DNA from: Tistrella mobilis
GTDB taxonomy: Bacteria > Pseudomonadota > Alphaproteobacteria > Tistrellales > Tistrellaceae
Assembly: GCF_041468085.1 (NCBI RefSeq)
Contig: NZ_CP121017.1
Coordinates: 776,001 to 840,000, forward strand
Direction: 5' to 3'
DNA: 64,000 nucleotides
This document shows positions 18,590 to 27,689 of this stretch, in pieces. The notes below the pieces were generated by a model. The model made no database searches, was not told where the DNA came from, and saw only the letters and a list, made by a program, of their open reading frames with translations. Positions within the stretch are counted from its first letter, which is position 1. Every line of letters begins with the position of its first letter. Position numbers and translations under genes: made by a program.

Positions 18590-18610
18590 TTTTTAGAAGA
18601 ATTCTAAAAA
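18590..18610. promoter_or_regulatory. Irr/PerR-like operator, distal perfect copy
   Basis: A perfect 9-bp inverted repeat, TTTTTAGAA (18590-18598), three bases, TTCTAAAAA (18602-18610). It matches the Irr box TTTAGAA-N3-TTCTAAA exactly. Its centre is 66 bp from the centre of the proximal copy. It lies between ahpC (leftward) and the SocA-like gene (rightward) and could act on either, but peroxide genes are the natural target. Confidence 0.65.
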
Positions 18611-18751
18611 CTGTCATGCCGGGTTGGGCCGCAGCCCCGGCGCTTCAGTCAGCCCGTTTCGCTGCAAATTTTAAGTCGCGGTTAAGTTGGGCACCCTATA
18701 CTGACCCTGCAAGGGGGCATGCCTGCGGAAACTGCAGAGGGGCGGGAGACC

Positions 18752-19831
18752 ATGCGGATCGCTGTCGAGAGCAGCCACGACGTTGCCGGCTGGCTGATGC
18801 TCAGGGCTCGCAATGACGGCCGTATCCTGGCCCCGGCCAAGCTTCACGCCCTGCTTTTCCTGGCCCTCGGACAATTCGCCGCAGCCGGCCGCGGCCGGCT
18901 GATGCCTGCGGTCTTCGTCGTCACCGATGTCGGCCCGCGCGCGCCCGACCTGCTCAGGGTCGATGCCGCGACGCTCAGGCTCAGGCCGTTGCCGCCGATG
19001 GTCGAACGTTTCATGGAAACGGTCTGGGCGGGGCTCGGCAGCCTGGAGCTGGACCGGTTGAACGCGCTGATCGGCGGGCTGGAGACCTGGCGTCTGGCCC
19101 GGGACGGCGGCATCGGCAGCGAGATCGAACTCGACATGCTGGGACGCGAGCTGCGCGGCCTGTCGGAACGCACGCGCAGCGGCATGTCGGCCGCGGCCGC
19201 GGCCGAAATCGAGCGACGCGCCGCCCGCGACCGGGTGTCGCCGCCCCTGCCGCCGGCCCAGCCGCAGGTGAAGCTGCCGCCGGTGCCGCAGGGCCTGACG
19301 GGCCGGGGGGCGGCGGGTGACGTACCGCCCGCAGGCAGTCCCGGCCGTCCGGCACGGTGGGAGCCGGGCCGCCGGGTCCGGCGTGACGAGGTCGCCGACC
19401 GTATCGTCGGCCGGCCGGGGGCGGCGCCTGCCGAGGCGCCCAAGGCGCGGCGGCCCGACGGGCTGGCGGCGGAAATCGCCGCCGCTGCACGCAAGCGGCC
19501 GCTACCCCAGCCGATGGCGCAGCCGCGCCCGCAGATGGCAGGGCCCGACGGGTTGGATCCGCGCGCAGCGCGCGCCCTGGTCCGCGCCCTGCTGCGCGAC
19601 CGCCGGCGCACCGAGGCGCCGCGCCATGCCGCCGATGTCGCCCCCACCCCCTGGCATCCGGAACGGCTGCGCCATGTCGGCCGCGCCGAGGCTGAGGCCA
19701 GCCGTCTGGTCAGTGCCGAGGGGCCGACGCTCGCCGATGCCCTGGGGGCTGATCTGCCGGGGCTGACCCGGCCGCGCCGGCAGACCCGGGTCTTCGCCCC
19801 CCGCCGCGGATCGCCGGCCGCACCCTCTTGA
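18752..19831 (+). CDS. SocA/Panacea-like protein with long basic proline-rich tail, function unknown
   Basis: Protein of 359 residues. Its first ~120 residues resemble the DUF4065/Panacea (SocA-like antitoxin) fold: a helix SHDVAGWLMLRARNDG, then the characteristic LAPAKLHALLFLALGQFAAAG (compare T-x-x-K-L-x-K-L-L-Y in the family), then VVTDVGPRAPDLL. The remaining ~230 residues are rich in Arg, Pro and Ala and likely disordered. SocA in Caulobacter is a proteolytic adaptor for the toxin SocB; no SocB-like gene is next to this one. GGGAG precedes the ATG at 18752; ATG 18719 is an alternative. The neighbour downstream is an M48 protease. The domain match is by eye and moderate. Confidence 0.5.
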   Translation: MRIAVESSHDVAGWLMLRARNDGRILAPAKLHALLFLALGQFAAAGRGRLMPAVFVVTDVGPRAPDLLRVDAATLRLRPLPPMVERFMETVWAGLGSLELDRLNALIGGLETWRLARDGGIGSEIELDMLGRELRGLSERTRSGMSAAAAAEIERRAARDRVSPPLPPAQPQVKLPPVPQGLTGRGAAGDVPPAGSPGRPARWEPGRRVRRDEVADRIVGRPGAAPAEAPKARRPDGLAAEIAAAARKRPLPQPMAQPRPQMAGPDGLDPRAARALVRALLRDRRRTEAPRHAADVAPTPWHPERLRHVGRAEAEASRLVSAEGPTLADALGADLPGLTRPRRQTRVFAPRRGSPAAPS

Positions 19832-19893
19832 TCCGCCGTCGGCCTTCCCCCAGATCGCCCTTCGGGGGGAGTATGACCCGGCGGAGGTGACGG

Positions 19894-20757
19894 ATGGCGG
19901 GCACACGCCAGGTTCTGCGTAATCTCGCCTGGTCGGTTCTTCTGGTCGCGGGCATGGCGCTTGTCCTGTGCCTCACCAGCTGGATCGTCTGGGGCGCCGA
20001 CGGAATCCTGTGGGGGCTGGCCGGTGCGGCGGCCGCCGCCCTGCTGCTGCCGGGGCTGCCGGCCAGGCTGGTGCTGCGGGCCCACCGCGCCCGACCGATC
20101 CCCTATGCCGCGCTTCCCGAGATCCACGACGCCCTGACGGCGCTGGCCGGCCGCGCAGGCCTCGCGTCCCGCCCGCGGCTCTGCTGGTGCCCGGCGCGCC
20201 AGCCCAATGCCTTTGCGCTCGATGATGACGGCGTGCCGGTGGTGGTGATCACCGACGGCCTGCTGCGCCGGCTGACGCCCCCGGAACTGGTGGCGGTGCT
20301 GGCCCATGAACTGGCCCATATCGCCAATGGCGATCTTGCGATCATGCGCCTGGCCGATGGGCTGGGGCGGATCACCGGGCTGATGGCCTGGCTTGGCATC
20401 GCCCTGCTGGCCCTGAATCTGCCGCTGATCCTGCTGGGTGCCGTGACCGTGCCCTGGGCGGCGGTGCTGCTGCTGATCGCTGCCCCCGGGCTTGTGGGGC
20501 TGATGCAGCTGGCGCTCTCCCGCACCCGCGAGTTTGCGGCCGATCTTGAGGCGGCACGGCTGACCGGGGAGCCGGCGGCACTGGCATCCGCCCTGCTGGC
20601 GCTGGAACGGTCGGGGCCCTGGGAGGCGATCTTCCGCCTGCGCCACCAGGGGCCCGGCCTGCTGCGGACCCATCCCGCGACGGCGGAGCGGGTCCGGCGG
20701 CTGGCCGCGATGGCCCGCCCGCTCAGGCCGCCGCTTCCGATTCGGACAGGCGGCTGA
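19894..20757 (+). CDS. M48 family membrane metalloprotease (HtpX-like)
   Basis: Zinc protease of 287 residues. Two N-terminal membrane segments (about 13-33 and 40-60) precede the catalytic motif HELAH (His138, Glu139, His142), with a third zinc ligand expected in [13 protein letters not shown], the M48 R-E-x-x-A-D block. Two further membrane segments lie at about 160-205. HtpX-type enzymes degrade misfolded membrane proteins under stress. A strong ribosome-binding sequence (GGAGGTGACGG) precedes the ATG at 19894. The 3' end overlaps the convergent chemoreceptor gene by 35 nt. Confidence 0.88.
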   Translation: MAGTRQVLRNLAWSVLLVAGMALVLCLTSWIVWGADGILWGLAGAAAAALLLPGLPARLVLRAHRARPIPYAALPEIHDALTALAGRAGLASRPRLCWCPARQPNAFALDDDGVPVVVITDGLLRRLTPPELVAVLAHELAHIANGDLAIMRLADGLGRITGLMAWLGIALLALNLPLILLGAVTVPWAAVLLLIAAPGLVGLMQLALSRTREFAADLEAARLTGEPAALASALLALERSGPWEAIFRLRHQGPGLLRTHPATAERVRRLAAMARPLRPPLPIRTGG

Positions 20758-22387
20758 CGAAGCCCGCGACCAGATCGCGCAACTCGCCCGACCGGCGCGA
20801 AACCTCGGTCGAGAAGCCGCCGACCCGGCCGGCGATGTCGTGGGTGCGGGTGGCGGTCTGGTCCAGCACCTGCACATCCCGGCGGATCTGTTCGGTGCCG
20901 TTCGCCGCTTCCTGCACGTTGCGGGTGATCTCGCCGGTGGCGGCGGACTGTTCTTCGACCGCGGTTGCGATCGAGGTGGTCATGCTGCTGATCTCGCCGA
21001 TCATCCCGACGATGCGCTCGATCGAGGCGACGGCGCCGTCGGTGGCGGTCTGGACCGCGGCGACCTTGGCGCGGATCTCCTCGGTCGCCCGCCCGGTCTG
21101 GGTGGCGAGCGTCTTCACCTCGGCGGCGACCACCGCGAAGCCCTTGCCCGCCTCGCCGGCGCGCGCGGCCTCGATCGTGGCGTTGAGCGCCAGAAGATTG
21201 GTCTGGGCGGCGATGTCGGTGATCAGTGCCACCACCTGGCCGATCTCTTCGGCCGTGCGGCGCAGCCGGCTGACCTGATCGGCGGTTCGCCGGGCCTCGC
21301 TGGCACTGCTGCCCGAGGTGGAGGCGGTTTCGTTCGCCCGCGCGCTGATCTCGCCGATCGAGGCCGAAAGTTCCTCGGTCGCCGCGGCCACGGTCTGGAC
21401 GTTGGCGGTGGTGCGGTCGGTGGCGGTGCTGGTGCTGGTGGTCATCCGGCTGGTCTCGGCTGCGGCGGTCGACAGCGCGCCGGCATCGGACTCCAGCCGT
21501 CTGGCCTCGTCGGCCAGACGGGCGGAGAGGCCGTTCATGCCGTCGACGAATTCCTTCACCAGCTCGGCCCGGCGGGCCAGGCGGCGGAGCGTGCGCTCTT
21601 CGGCGGCGCGCTGTTCGGCCTGCAGCCGGTCGGTTTCCTGCATCGCATCGCGGAAGGTCGCGACCGCGGCGGCCATGGCGCCGATCTCGTCGCTGCGGCC
21701 GGCATCGGCCAGATCGAAGCCGTAATCCCGAGCCTTCAGCCGTGCCATCGCCCCGGTCATCCGGCCAAGCGGGGCGATGACGCCGCGGCGTGCGACCAGG
21801 CTTGAGAGCAGGATGCCGGCCAGGATGCCGATCACGGCGGTGGCCAGCATCAGACCCATGACCGAGGTCCGGGTGTCTTCCAGCCCGGCGGAGTGGGCCG
21901 CGACCTCGGCGATGCCGTCGTCGATCATCGGGTCGGTCAGCTCCGATGCTGCACGCTCTGCCTGACGCACGCCGTTGATGAAGGCCTGATGCGCCGCATC
22001 GGTCTCCCCCGCCAGCGCCAGTTCCCGCACGCGGGTCAGGGCCCGGATCACCTCGCGCTGCAGCCCGATGAACCGACGGTCGCGGTCGCCGGCCACGGCC
22101 TCGATCGCCAGCAACTGGGCCTCCATGGTCTCGACGCGACCATCGAAGCGGCTGGCGATCGAGGCGCGGCCGGCTTCGGGTTCGAAGATCAGGTTCAGCG
22201 CATCGCGCTGCAGTGCCCGGCTGACGCTTCTGAGTTCCGATGTCTTGATCACCATGTCGGAATCCGTGGCCATACGGTGGGCGGCATCACCCATCCGGGT
22301 CAGGCCGACCATGCCGGCGAGGGCGATCAGGATGGCGATGGCGGCAAGGATCGCGACCGGCGCCAGGATCTTGTGTGCGAGCTTCAT
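20723..22387 (-). CDS. Methyl-accepting chemotaxis protein (four-helix sensor, HAMP, MCP signal domain)
   Basis: Chemoreceptor of about 554 residues. The first membrane segment ([20 protein letters not shown]) is followed by a ~150-residue helical periplasmic region resembling a four-helix-bundle MCP sensor, a second membrane segment ([19 protein letters not shown]), a HAMP linker, and a long cytoplasmic signalling coiled coil. The hairpin tip is [38 protein letters not shown]. No pentapeptide CheR tether is present at the end (SESEAAA). The ATG at 22387 is used; 22411 (MNFPGRLL) is an alternative 8 codons upstream. Divergent from a second chemoreceptor across an AT-rich spacer. No che genes lie in the window. 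Confidence 0.92.
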   Translation of the reverse strand: MKLAHKILAPVAILAAIAILIALAGMVGLTRMGDAAHRMATDSDMVIKTSELRSVSRALQRDALNLIFEPEAGRASIASRFDGRVETMEAQLLAIEAVAGDRDRRFIGLQREVIRALTRVRELALAGETDAAHQAFINGVRQAERAASELTDPMIDDGIAEVAAHSAGLEDTRTSVMGLMLATAVIGILAGILLSSLVARRGVIAPLGRMTGAMARLKARDYGFDLADAGRSDEIGAMAAAVATFRDAMQETDRLQAEQRAAEERTLRRLARRAELVKEFVDGMNGLSARLADEARRLESDAGALSTAAAETSRMTTSTSTATDRTTANVQTVAAATEELSASIGEISARANETASTSGSSASEARRTADQVSRLRRTAEEIGQVVALITDIAAQTNLLALNATIEAARAGEAGKGFAVVAAEVKTLATQTGRATEEIRAKVAAVQTATDGAVASIERIVGMIGEISSMTTSIATAVEEQSAATGEITRNVQEAANGTEQIRRDVQVLDQTATRTHDIAGRVGGFSTEVSRRSGELRDLVAGFVSRLSESEAAA

Positions 22388-22518
22388 TAGAAGGCGTCCC
22401 GGGAAGTTCATAAAAACGTCCGCTTCAGAATACGGCGCCGACCTTACCAGGGCGTAAAAGTGCCATGTCATTTCTTCATCTTGCTCTTTTGGGGAAATGT
22501 CAGGCATTCATGCTGAAC

Positions 22519-22537
22519 ATATCAAATCATATGATAT
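22519..22537. repeat. AT-rich inverted repeat between divergent chemoreceptor genes
   Basis: ATATCA and TGATAT flank a 7-nt spacer at 22519-22537, inside a locally AT-rich stretch (about 22440-22660) that separates two divergent MCP genes. It is a plausible promoter/operator region; no regulator is assigned. Confidence 0.3.
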
Positions 22538-22696
22538 TCAAAGATATTTGCAGTCCTTTGTCCATGTGAGGTTGAGTTGGAAATGGAGCTAACTATTTGT
22601 TAATGAAGATCATTTGATGTCGATCAAGGCGGGTTTCCGAGCGTCGAATACTTTATGTACCAGGATTTGATTCAGGTGCGGCATGGAGGGGAAGAG

Positions 22697-24889
22697 ATGG
22701 TGTCTGTTCTGTCGGGGCGGCTGACCAGCGTGCAGGCCAGGATCGCGCTGACCGCGGGGCTGTGCCTTGCGACGACGGTGGCGGTGCTGGTGGGCTTCAG
22801 CCTGGTGTCGGCGCGCAACACGCATGATTATGTCACCGAGGGCGTGCTCGGGATCGTCGATGGCCAGACCAAGGCGGCGCTGCAAAACCGGGCAGCGACC
22901 GAGGCGGCGGCGATCAAGGCCCAGCTGGAAGTCGGGCTCGATACCGCCCGGACGCTGGCGCGCAGCTTCGCGGTGCTGGCCACGGATGGTCCGGCGGGCA
23001 CGCCGGCCGGGCAGCGGCGCGACCAGCTGAACACCGTGCTCCGCGGGGCGCTGGCGCAGGATCCGGCGTTGAACGGCACCTATTCGGCCTGGGAGCCGGA
23101 TGCCCTGGACGGCGCCGATGTCGGCTTCCGCGGCGCCCGCGAGCAGGGGTCGGATGCGACCGGCCGTTTCCTGCCCTACTGGACCCGCAGCGCCGACGGC
23201 CGGATCGCAATCCAGCCGCTTGTCGAATACGACAGCAGCGACCGTCATCCCAACGGTCTGGTCAAGGGCGGCTGGTATATCGGCCCGGCCGAGACGGGCC
23301 GCGAGAACATTCTGGGTCCGCTGCCCTATATCGTGCAGGGCAAGCCGGTCTTCCTGGCGACGCTGTCGGTGCCGATCATGATCGACGGCCGTTTCCGCGG
23401 CGTGGCCGGTACCGACTATAATCTGGATTTCATCCAGGCGCTGGCGGTGAAGGTATCGAAGGCGCTCTATGACGGCCGAAGCCGGGTCGCGATCATCAGC
23501 GATGCCGGGCTGATCGTGGCCGATAGCGGTGCGCCTGAGGCGATCGGCCAGCCGGTGACCGCGGCAGGCGATGCCTGGACCGACGGGCTTGAGGTGATCC
23601 GCGCCGCCGAGGCGACGGTGCTCGACCGTCCGGATCATCCCGATATCGATGTCTTCTCGCCGATCCGCTTCGGCGACACCGCAACGCCCTGGTCGGTGGT
23701 GATCTCGGTGCCGCGGGATGTGGCGCTCGCCTCGGTCAATGCGCTCAGCGCCGATATGGCGGAGCGCTCGACGCGCGACACGCTGGTCTCGCTGGGGGGC
23801 GGGCTTGCGGTGGTGCTCGGCGCGATCCTGGTGGTGGCGCTTGCCGCCCGCGGCATCGCCCGGCCGATCCGCGCCTGCGCCGGCTTTGCCGACGGCATTG
23901 CCGAAGGGCGCTTCGACCAGAGCCTGACGATCGATCAGAAGGACGAGGTCGGCCGGCTGGCGACGGCGCTGACCCGCATGCAGGGGGATCTGCGGCGCAA
24001 CATCGCCCAGCGTGCCGAGGACCAGGCGGCGGCAGAAGCGGCCCGGCGCCAGGCGATGCGCGACATGGCCGACCGCTTCGAAGCCTCGGTCGGCGGGGTT
24101 CTGAACGGGGTGACGTCGGCTGCGACCGAGCTGCGGTCGACAGCCGAGACCATGAGCGTCACGGCCGACGAGACCAGCCGGCGGTCCACCGCCGCGGCCA
24201 GCGCGACCGAACAGGCCAGCCAGAACATCCAGACCGTGGCGGCGGCGGCCGAGCAGCTTTCGGCCGCCATCGGCGAGATCGGCGACCGGGTCAACCAGTC
24301 GAGCGGCATCGTGGGCGAGGCGGTGCGCCAGGCCGATGCCACCGGCCTGCGGGTGAAGAACCTGTCCGAGGCGGCGCAGAAGGTCGGCAATGTCGTGCAG
24401 CTGATCAACGACATCGCCTCCCAGACCAATCTGCTGGCGCTGAATGCGACCATCGAGGCGGCCCGCGCCGGCGAAGCCGGCAAGGGCTTCGCGGTGGTGG
24501 CCTCTGAAGTCAAGACGCTGGCGGTGCAGACCGCGCGGGCGACCGAAGAGATTGCCGCCCAGATCCGCTCGATCCAGGACGCGACCCGCGACTCGGCCCA
24601 GGCGATCGAAGAGATCGGCGCGACGATCAACCGGGTGAACGAGATCTCGACCGCCATCTCCGCCGCCGTACAGGAACAGGGGGCGGCGACCCGCGAAATC
24701 TCGCGCAATGTCCAGGAAGCGAGCCAGGGTACGGTGGAGGTCTCAGGCAATATCGGCAGCGTCACCGCGGCGGCCCGGGAAACCGACCTCGCCGCCAGTC
24801 AGGTGCTCTCGGCCGCGGGCGATCTGGGGCGGAACGGCGAGGATCTCCGCCGGCAGGTGGAGGACTTCCTGCAGACGGTGCGGGCCTGA
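22697..24889 (+). CDS. Methyl-accepting chemotaxis protein with dCache sensor domain
   Basis: Chemoreceptor of 730 residues. The first membrane segment lies near residues 15-38, followed by a periplasmic double Cache domain (about 40-330). The Cache ligand-pocket region is visible in [37 protein letters not shown], a layout common in receptors for amino acids, amines or organic acids. A second membrane segment ([24 protein letters not shown]), HAMP and the MCP signalling domain ([24 protein letters not shown]) follow. The ATG at 22697 is chosen because GGAGGGGAAGAG lies immediately upstream; 22655 is an in-frame alternative. A hairpin terminator follows. Confidence 0.93.
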   Translation: MVSVLSGRLTSVQARIALTAGLCLATTVAVLVGFSLVSARNTHDYVTEGVLGIVDGQTKAALQNRAATEAAAIKAQLEVGLDTARTLARSFAVLATDGPAGTPAGQRRDQLNTVLRGALAQDPALNGTYSAWEPDALDGADVGFRGAREQGSDATGRFLPYWTRSADGRIAIQPLVEYDSSDRHPNGLVKGGWYIGPAETGRENILGPLPYIVQGKPVFLATLSVPIMIDGRFRGVAGTDYNLDFIQALAVKVSKALYDGRSRVAIISDAGLIVADSGAPEAIGQPVTAAGDAWTDGLEVIRAAEATVLDRPDHPDIDVFSPIRFGDTATPWSVVISVPRDVALASVNALSADMAERSTRDTLVSLGGGLAVVLGAILVVALAARGIARPIRACAGFADGIAEGRFDQSLTIDQKDEVGRLATALTRMQGDLRRNIAQRAEDQAAAEAARRQAMRDMADRFEASVGGVLNGVTSAATELRSTAETMSVTADETSRRSTAAASATEQASQNIQTVAAAAEQLSAAIGEIGDRVNQSSGIVGEAVRQADATGLRVKNLSEAAQKVGNVVQLINDIASQTNLLALNATIEAARAGEAGKGFAVVASEVKTLAVQTARATEEIAAQIRSIQDATRDSAQAIEEIGATINRVNEISTAISAAVQEQGAATREISRNVQEASQGTVEVSGNIGSVTAAARETDLAASQVLSAAGDLGRNGEDLRRQVEDFLQTVRA

Positions 24890-24917
24890 CGACACCGGTG
24901 TGAACATGGCGATGAGC

Positions 24918-24962
24918 GGGGGTGCGGCATCACTTGCATGCCGCACCCCCTGCCGCCATTTT
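24918..24962 (+). terminator. Hairpin terminator downstream of dCache chemoreceptor
   Basis: A 13-bp perfect stem (GGGGGTGCGGCAT at 24918-24930 with its complement at 24938-24950) with a 7-nt loop. A short ATTTT run follows after 8 nt, so termination strength is uncertain. It sits just before the arfB start. Confidence 0.6.
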
Positions 24963-24968
24963 GGGGCC

Positions 24969-25412
24969 ATGAGTCTCAGGGAAGATGATCTCGACCGCGC
25001 CGCCCGGAACGTCCGCCTCGACGAGGCGGCGATCGAGGAGAGCTATCTGCTGGCTTCCGGGCCCGGCGGGCAGAATGTGAACAAGGTGTCGACCGCCGTC
25101 CGGTTGCGCTTCCGGGTGGCCGTGGCGCAGTTTGTGGGCGATGACGAGACCCGGCGTCGCCTGCTGGCGCTGGCCGGCAGCCGGGCGACGGCCGAGGGCG
25201 ATATCGTGTTGCTCGCCGACCGGTTCCGCAGCCGCGAGCGCAACCGCGAGGATGCGCGTGATCGGCTGCGCCGGATGATCGCCGAGGCCCGTCATCGCGA
25301 CCCGCTGCGTCGCCCGACCCGACCGTCGCTGGGCGCGAAGCGGCGGCGGATGGACGAGAAGACCAAGCGGGGGGCGATCAAGCGCAACCGTGGCCGGCCG
25401 ATGGCCGATTGA
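24969..25412 (+). CDS. arfB: Peptidyl-tRNA hydrolase ArfB (ribosome rescue factor)
   Basis: Class I release-factor-like hydrolase of 147 residues. It rescues stalled ribosomes independently of a stop codon. The catalytic GGQ is at residues 33-35 in ASGPGGQNVNKVSTAVRLRF. The C-terminal tail is highly basic (GAKRRRMDEKTKRGAIKRNRGRP), as needed for binding in the empty mRNA channel. The longer frame through the MCP 3' end is rejected. It provides a backup for the tmRNA system, whose ssrA and sspB genes are also in this window (58.6-59.6 kb). Confidence 0.93.
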   Translation: MSLREDDLDRAARNVRLDEAAIEESYLLASGPGGQNVNKVSTAVRLRFRVAVAQFVGDDETRRRLLALAGSRATAEGDIVLLADRFRSRERNREDARDRLRRMIAEARHRDPLRRPTRPSLGAKRRRMDEKTKRGAIKRNRGRPMAD

Positions 25413-25523
25413 TCGCCCGCAATTCCCAGGCACGGGGAGTTTCGTGATACACTGTCTCGGTGCCGGCCGCGATTTCGGCCAGGGGCATCGGATCCGCATC
25501 GGCGGCGACCACAGGCAGGATAG

Positions 25524-26222
25524 ATGAACGACGCATCCCCGACACGATCCCGCCGCACCGCAACGGCGCGGCCGACTTCCGCCCGGGGGAAGGCGGCGAA
25601 GGCGCCCGGCCTTTCCGAAGGCGGGTTGGAAGACGACCGCCCGCGCAATGCCGCCGAGGCCGAGGTCGTAAAGGCGGCCGTGCGCCGCTACACCCGCGGC
25701 GAGGCCATCGATATGTCGGATCTGGCGATCGAGATCGGCGTCGGCCGGGCGACGCTCTACCGCCGGGTCGGCAATCGCGACCGGCTGCTGGGGCTGGTGC
25801 TGGCCGATCGCACCGAATACAGCTTCCGCCGCGCCCAGCGCGATATCCGGGAAACCGGGGTGCCCGGCATCGTGGCGCTGCTCAACCGGTTCATGACCGA
25901 CGTGCTCGATGCCGAGCCGCTCAAGATCTTCGTACAGCGCGAACCGCTGCTGTTCATCCGGCTGGCAACATCGATGGGGCCGATCGAGACCCGCTCGGCG
26001 CGGCTGCTGGGCGAGGTGATGGCGACTGAGCAGGCCGCCGGCCGTTTCACCCCCTGGCTGCCGATCCCCGTGCTGGCCGAGGCGATCGTGCGCCTGGGGG
26101 ACGCCTTCATGTATGCCCATCTGCTGGGCGGGCCGCGGCGGGATCTGCGCACCTCGCTCGACGTCACCTCGCTGCTGCTCGATCCGGCAGCCGCCCGCGA
26201 AGCTGCGGCTCGCGCGGGCTGA
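25524..26222 (+). CDS. TetR-family transcriptional regulator (QsdR-like)
   Basis: Predicted DNA-binding repressor of 232 residues. After a ~40-residue basic Ala/Thr/Arg-rich leader comes a TetR helix-turn-helix with the recognition segment DMSDLAIEIGVGRATLYRRVGNRDRLLGLVL (about 63-93). The C-terminal ligand domain (LLNRFMTDVLDAEPLKIFVQREPLLFIRLAT) resembles QsdR-type TetR regulators. No target operator was recognised. The next gene is convergent, so regulation of an immediate operon is not obvious. Confidence 0.82.
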   Translation: MNDASPTRSRRTATARPTSARGKAAKAPGLSEGGLEDDRPRNAAEAEVVKAAVRRYTRGEAIDMSDLAIEIGVGRATLYRRVGNRDRLLGLVLADRTEYSFRRAQRDIRETGVPGIVALLNRFMTDVLDAEPLKIFVQREPLLFIRLATSMGPIETRSARLLGEVMATEQAAGRFTPWLPIPVLAEAIVRLGDAFMYAHLLGGPRRDLRTSLDVTSLLLDPAAAREAAARAG

Positions 26223-26227
26223 CGGGT

Positions 26228-27154
26228 TCAGGGGCGCTTCATGTTGCGCAGCTGGTCGGCAAAGGCCTTGCACGGGTCTTCGCGCGGCTGGGCCTCTGCC
26301 ACCCAGATCAGATCGAAGGGCTCGTCGTCGCGGGCCGGACGCAGATCGGGGGCGGCATCGCTCTCGCCGGTCTCGGCCAGGCCGATCGCCAGAACCGGCA
26401 GTTCGGGGGCGGCCGCCTTCAGATAGAGAGGTGCCCCCAGATCGCGGCGGACATGGCCCGATCCAGCGATCACCAGCGCCTGATCCACCCCAGGCACCGC
26501 CAGGGCGTCGAGTGCGGCGCCGGCGATGCCGGCATCGCGAGCCCGTTGCACCCGGACCATGCCTTCCAGCGCAGCACCGGGGGCATGGCCGCAGTGGCCT
26601 TCGACGATCGCCCGGGTCAGCCCGTCCTCGATATCGGGCTCCGCCGGCTCGTCGAGCGCGAAATGCTCAACGAAGCCCGAGGGCAGGGCCTGCCAGCCGT
26701 CCATCGCCAGGGTCCGCCGGGTTTCCCGCGGCCAGTCCGCCGCCCGGACCGGCAGCCCGTGTTCCAGCGCCACCGCCACGATCGGGCGATAGGCGCTCCA
26801 GTCCTGCCAGCCGCCGGCGGTGAAGCCCGAGACCTGCGGCATCCGTTCCAGCGCAATATCCAGTGCCCGCTGATCGGGTCTGCTGCCAAGCCCGGCCAGC
26901 AGGGCATCGATCGCCGGCTGGGCGTCGCGGCTGAACATCTCCATCACCAGCGCCGGCCGGCGGCCGGCGGCGATCAGCGCCCGGTAGGTTTCCTCCTGCA
27001 TCAGATGATGGCCGGCATGATCGTGACGCTCGCCCAGCAGCACCACCTTCGCATCGCGGGCGGCATCGAGCAGGGCGGGCGGAATGTCGGCCTGTGCTGC
27101 CGGGGCGATCAGCATGGCAAGGGTGAGGGCGGCGGTGACGGTGCGCAGGAACAT
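26228..27154 (-). CDS. ChaN-like exported protein (Tiki/EreA-like fold)
   Basis: Exported protein of 308 residues with a clear signal peptide (MFLRTVTAALTLAMLIAPAAQA, cleavage near residue 22). No lipobox cysteine is present, unlike lipoprotein ChaN members. The mature part starts with VVLLGERHDHAGHH, the GE-xx-H motif of the ChaN/TraB/Tiki superfamily, and has further family blocks (ALVMEMFSRDAQPAIDALL, AADWPRETR, LVIAGSGHVRRDLGAPLYL). ChaN in Campylobacter binds haem and is linked to iron uptake; a hydrolase role is also possible. The start at 27154 is chosen by the signal peptide. Divergent from the small membrane protein gene at 27309. Confidence 0.82.
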   Translation of the reverse strand: MFLRTVTAALTLAMLIAPAAQADIPPALLDAARDAKVVLLGERHDHAGHHLMQEETYRALIAAGRRPALVMEMFSRDAQPAIDALLAGLGSRPDQRALDIALERMPQVSGFTAGGWQDWSAYRPIVAVALEHGLPVRAADWPRETRRTLAMDGWQALPSGFVEHFALDEPAEPDIEDGLTRAIVEGHCGHAPGAALEGMVRVQRARDAGIAGAALDALAVPGVDQALVIAGSGHVRRDLGAPLYLKAAAPELPVLAIGLAETGESDAAPDLRPARDDEPFDLIWVAEAQPREDPCKAFADQLRNMKRP

Positions 27155-27308
27155 GGCCGGAGAGGGCTCCTCTGGGGGTGTTTGAGGGGCTGATGCATCG
27201 GGACGCTGGCGATGGCTCGCGACCATGCCTACATTTCGCCCGAAGCAGCCGCGAAGCCAAGCGCTTCGCGTGATGCCGCCACACCGATCGCAGGGAGCCC
27301 GGATCAGC

Positions 27309-27677
27309 ATGGTCCAGAGCGCACCGAAATTCGAACTCAGGCCCGGCGCGGACGATCGCACCGCCCATCAGGCCGAGGTGATGCTGACCGTGACCTACGG
27401 CCTGCATCTGCTGGGCATGCTGACCGCCCTGCCGCTGGTGGTGGCCAGCATCATCGCCCATGTCCGCTTCTTCATGCTCGACACCGAAACCACGGAACGG
27501 GCGCATTACCGCTATCTGGTCGAGACCTTCTGGTTCGGCGTGATCGCCAACATCATCGGCGCCGCCCTGACCGTGGTCGTCATCGGCTTCGTGGTGCTGG
27601 CGATCGCCTGGATCTGGATGGTCTGGCGCTTCGTGCGCGGCTGGCTGCGGATGCGCGAGGGCCAGGGCCCCCGTTGA
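27309..27677 (+). CDS. Small integral membrane protein (DUF4870-like)
   Basis: Protein of 122 residues with three predicted membrane segments: VMLTVTYGLHLLGMLTALPLVVASIIAHV, TFWFGVIANIIGAALTVVVIGFVVLAIAWIWMVW (probably two). It also has a conserved-looking loop with charged residues (TERAHYRYLVETFWFGV). The layout resembles the DUF4870/TIGR-type small membrane proteins of Proteobacteria. Function is unknown. The ATG at 27309 (MVQSAPKF) is chosen; the frame is open 84 nt upstream without a ribosome-binding site. Confidence 0.68.
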   Translation: MVQSAPKFELRPGADDRTAHQAEVMLTVTYGLHLLGMLTALPLVVASIIAHVRFFMLDTETTERAHYRYLVETFWFGVIANIIGAALTVVVIGFVVLAIAWIWMVWRFVRGWLRMREGQGPR

Positions 27678-27689
27678 GGATGCAGGCCG

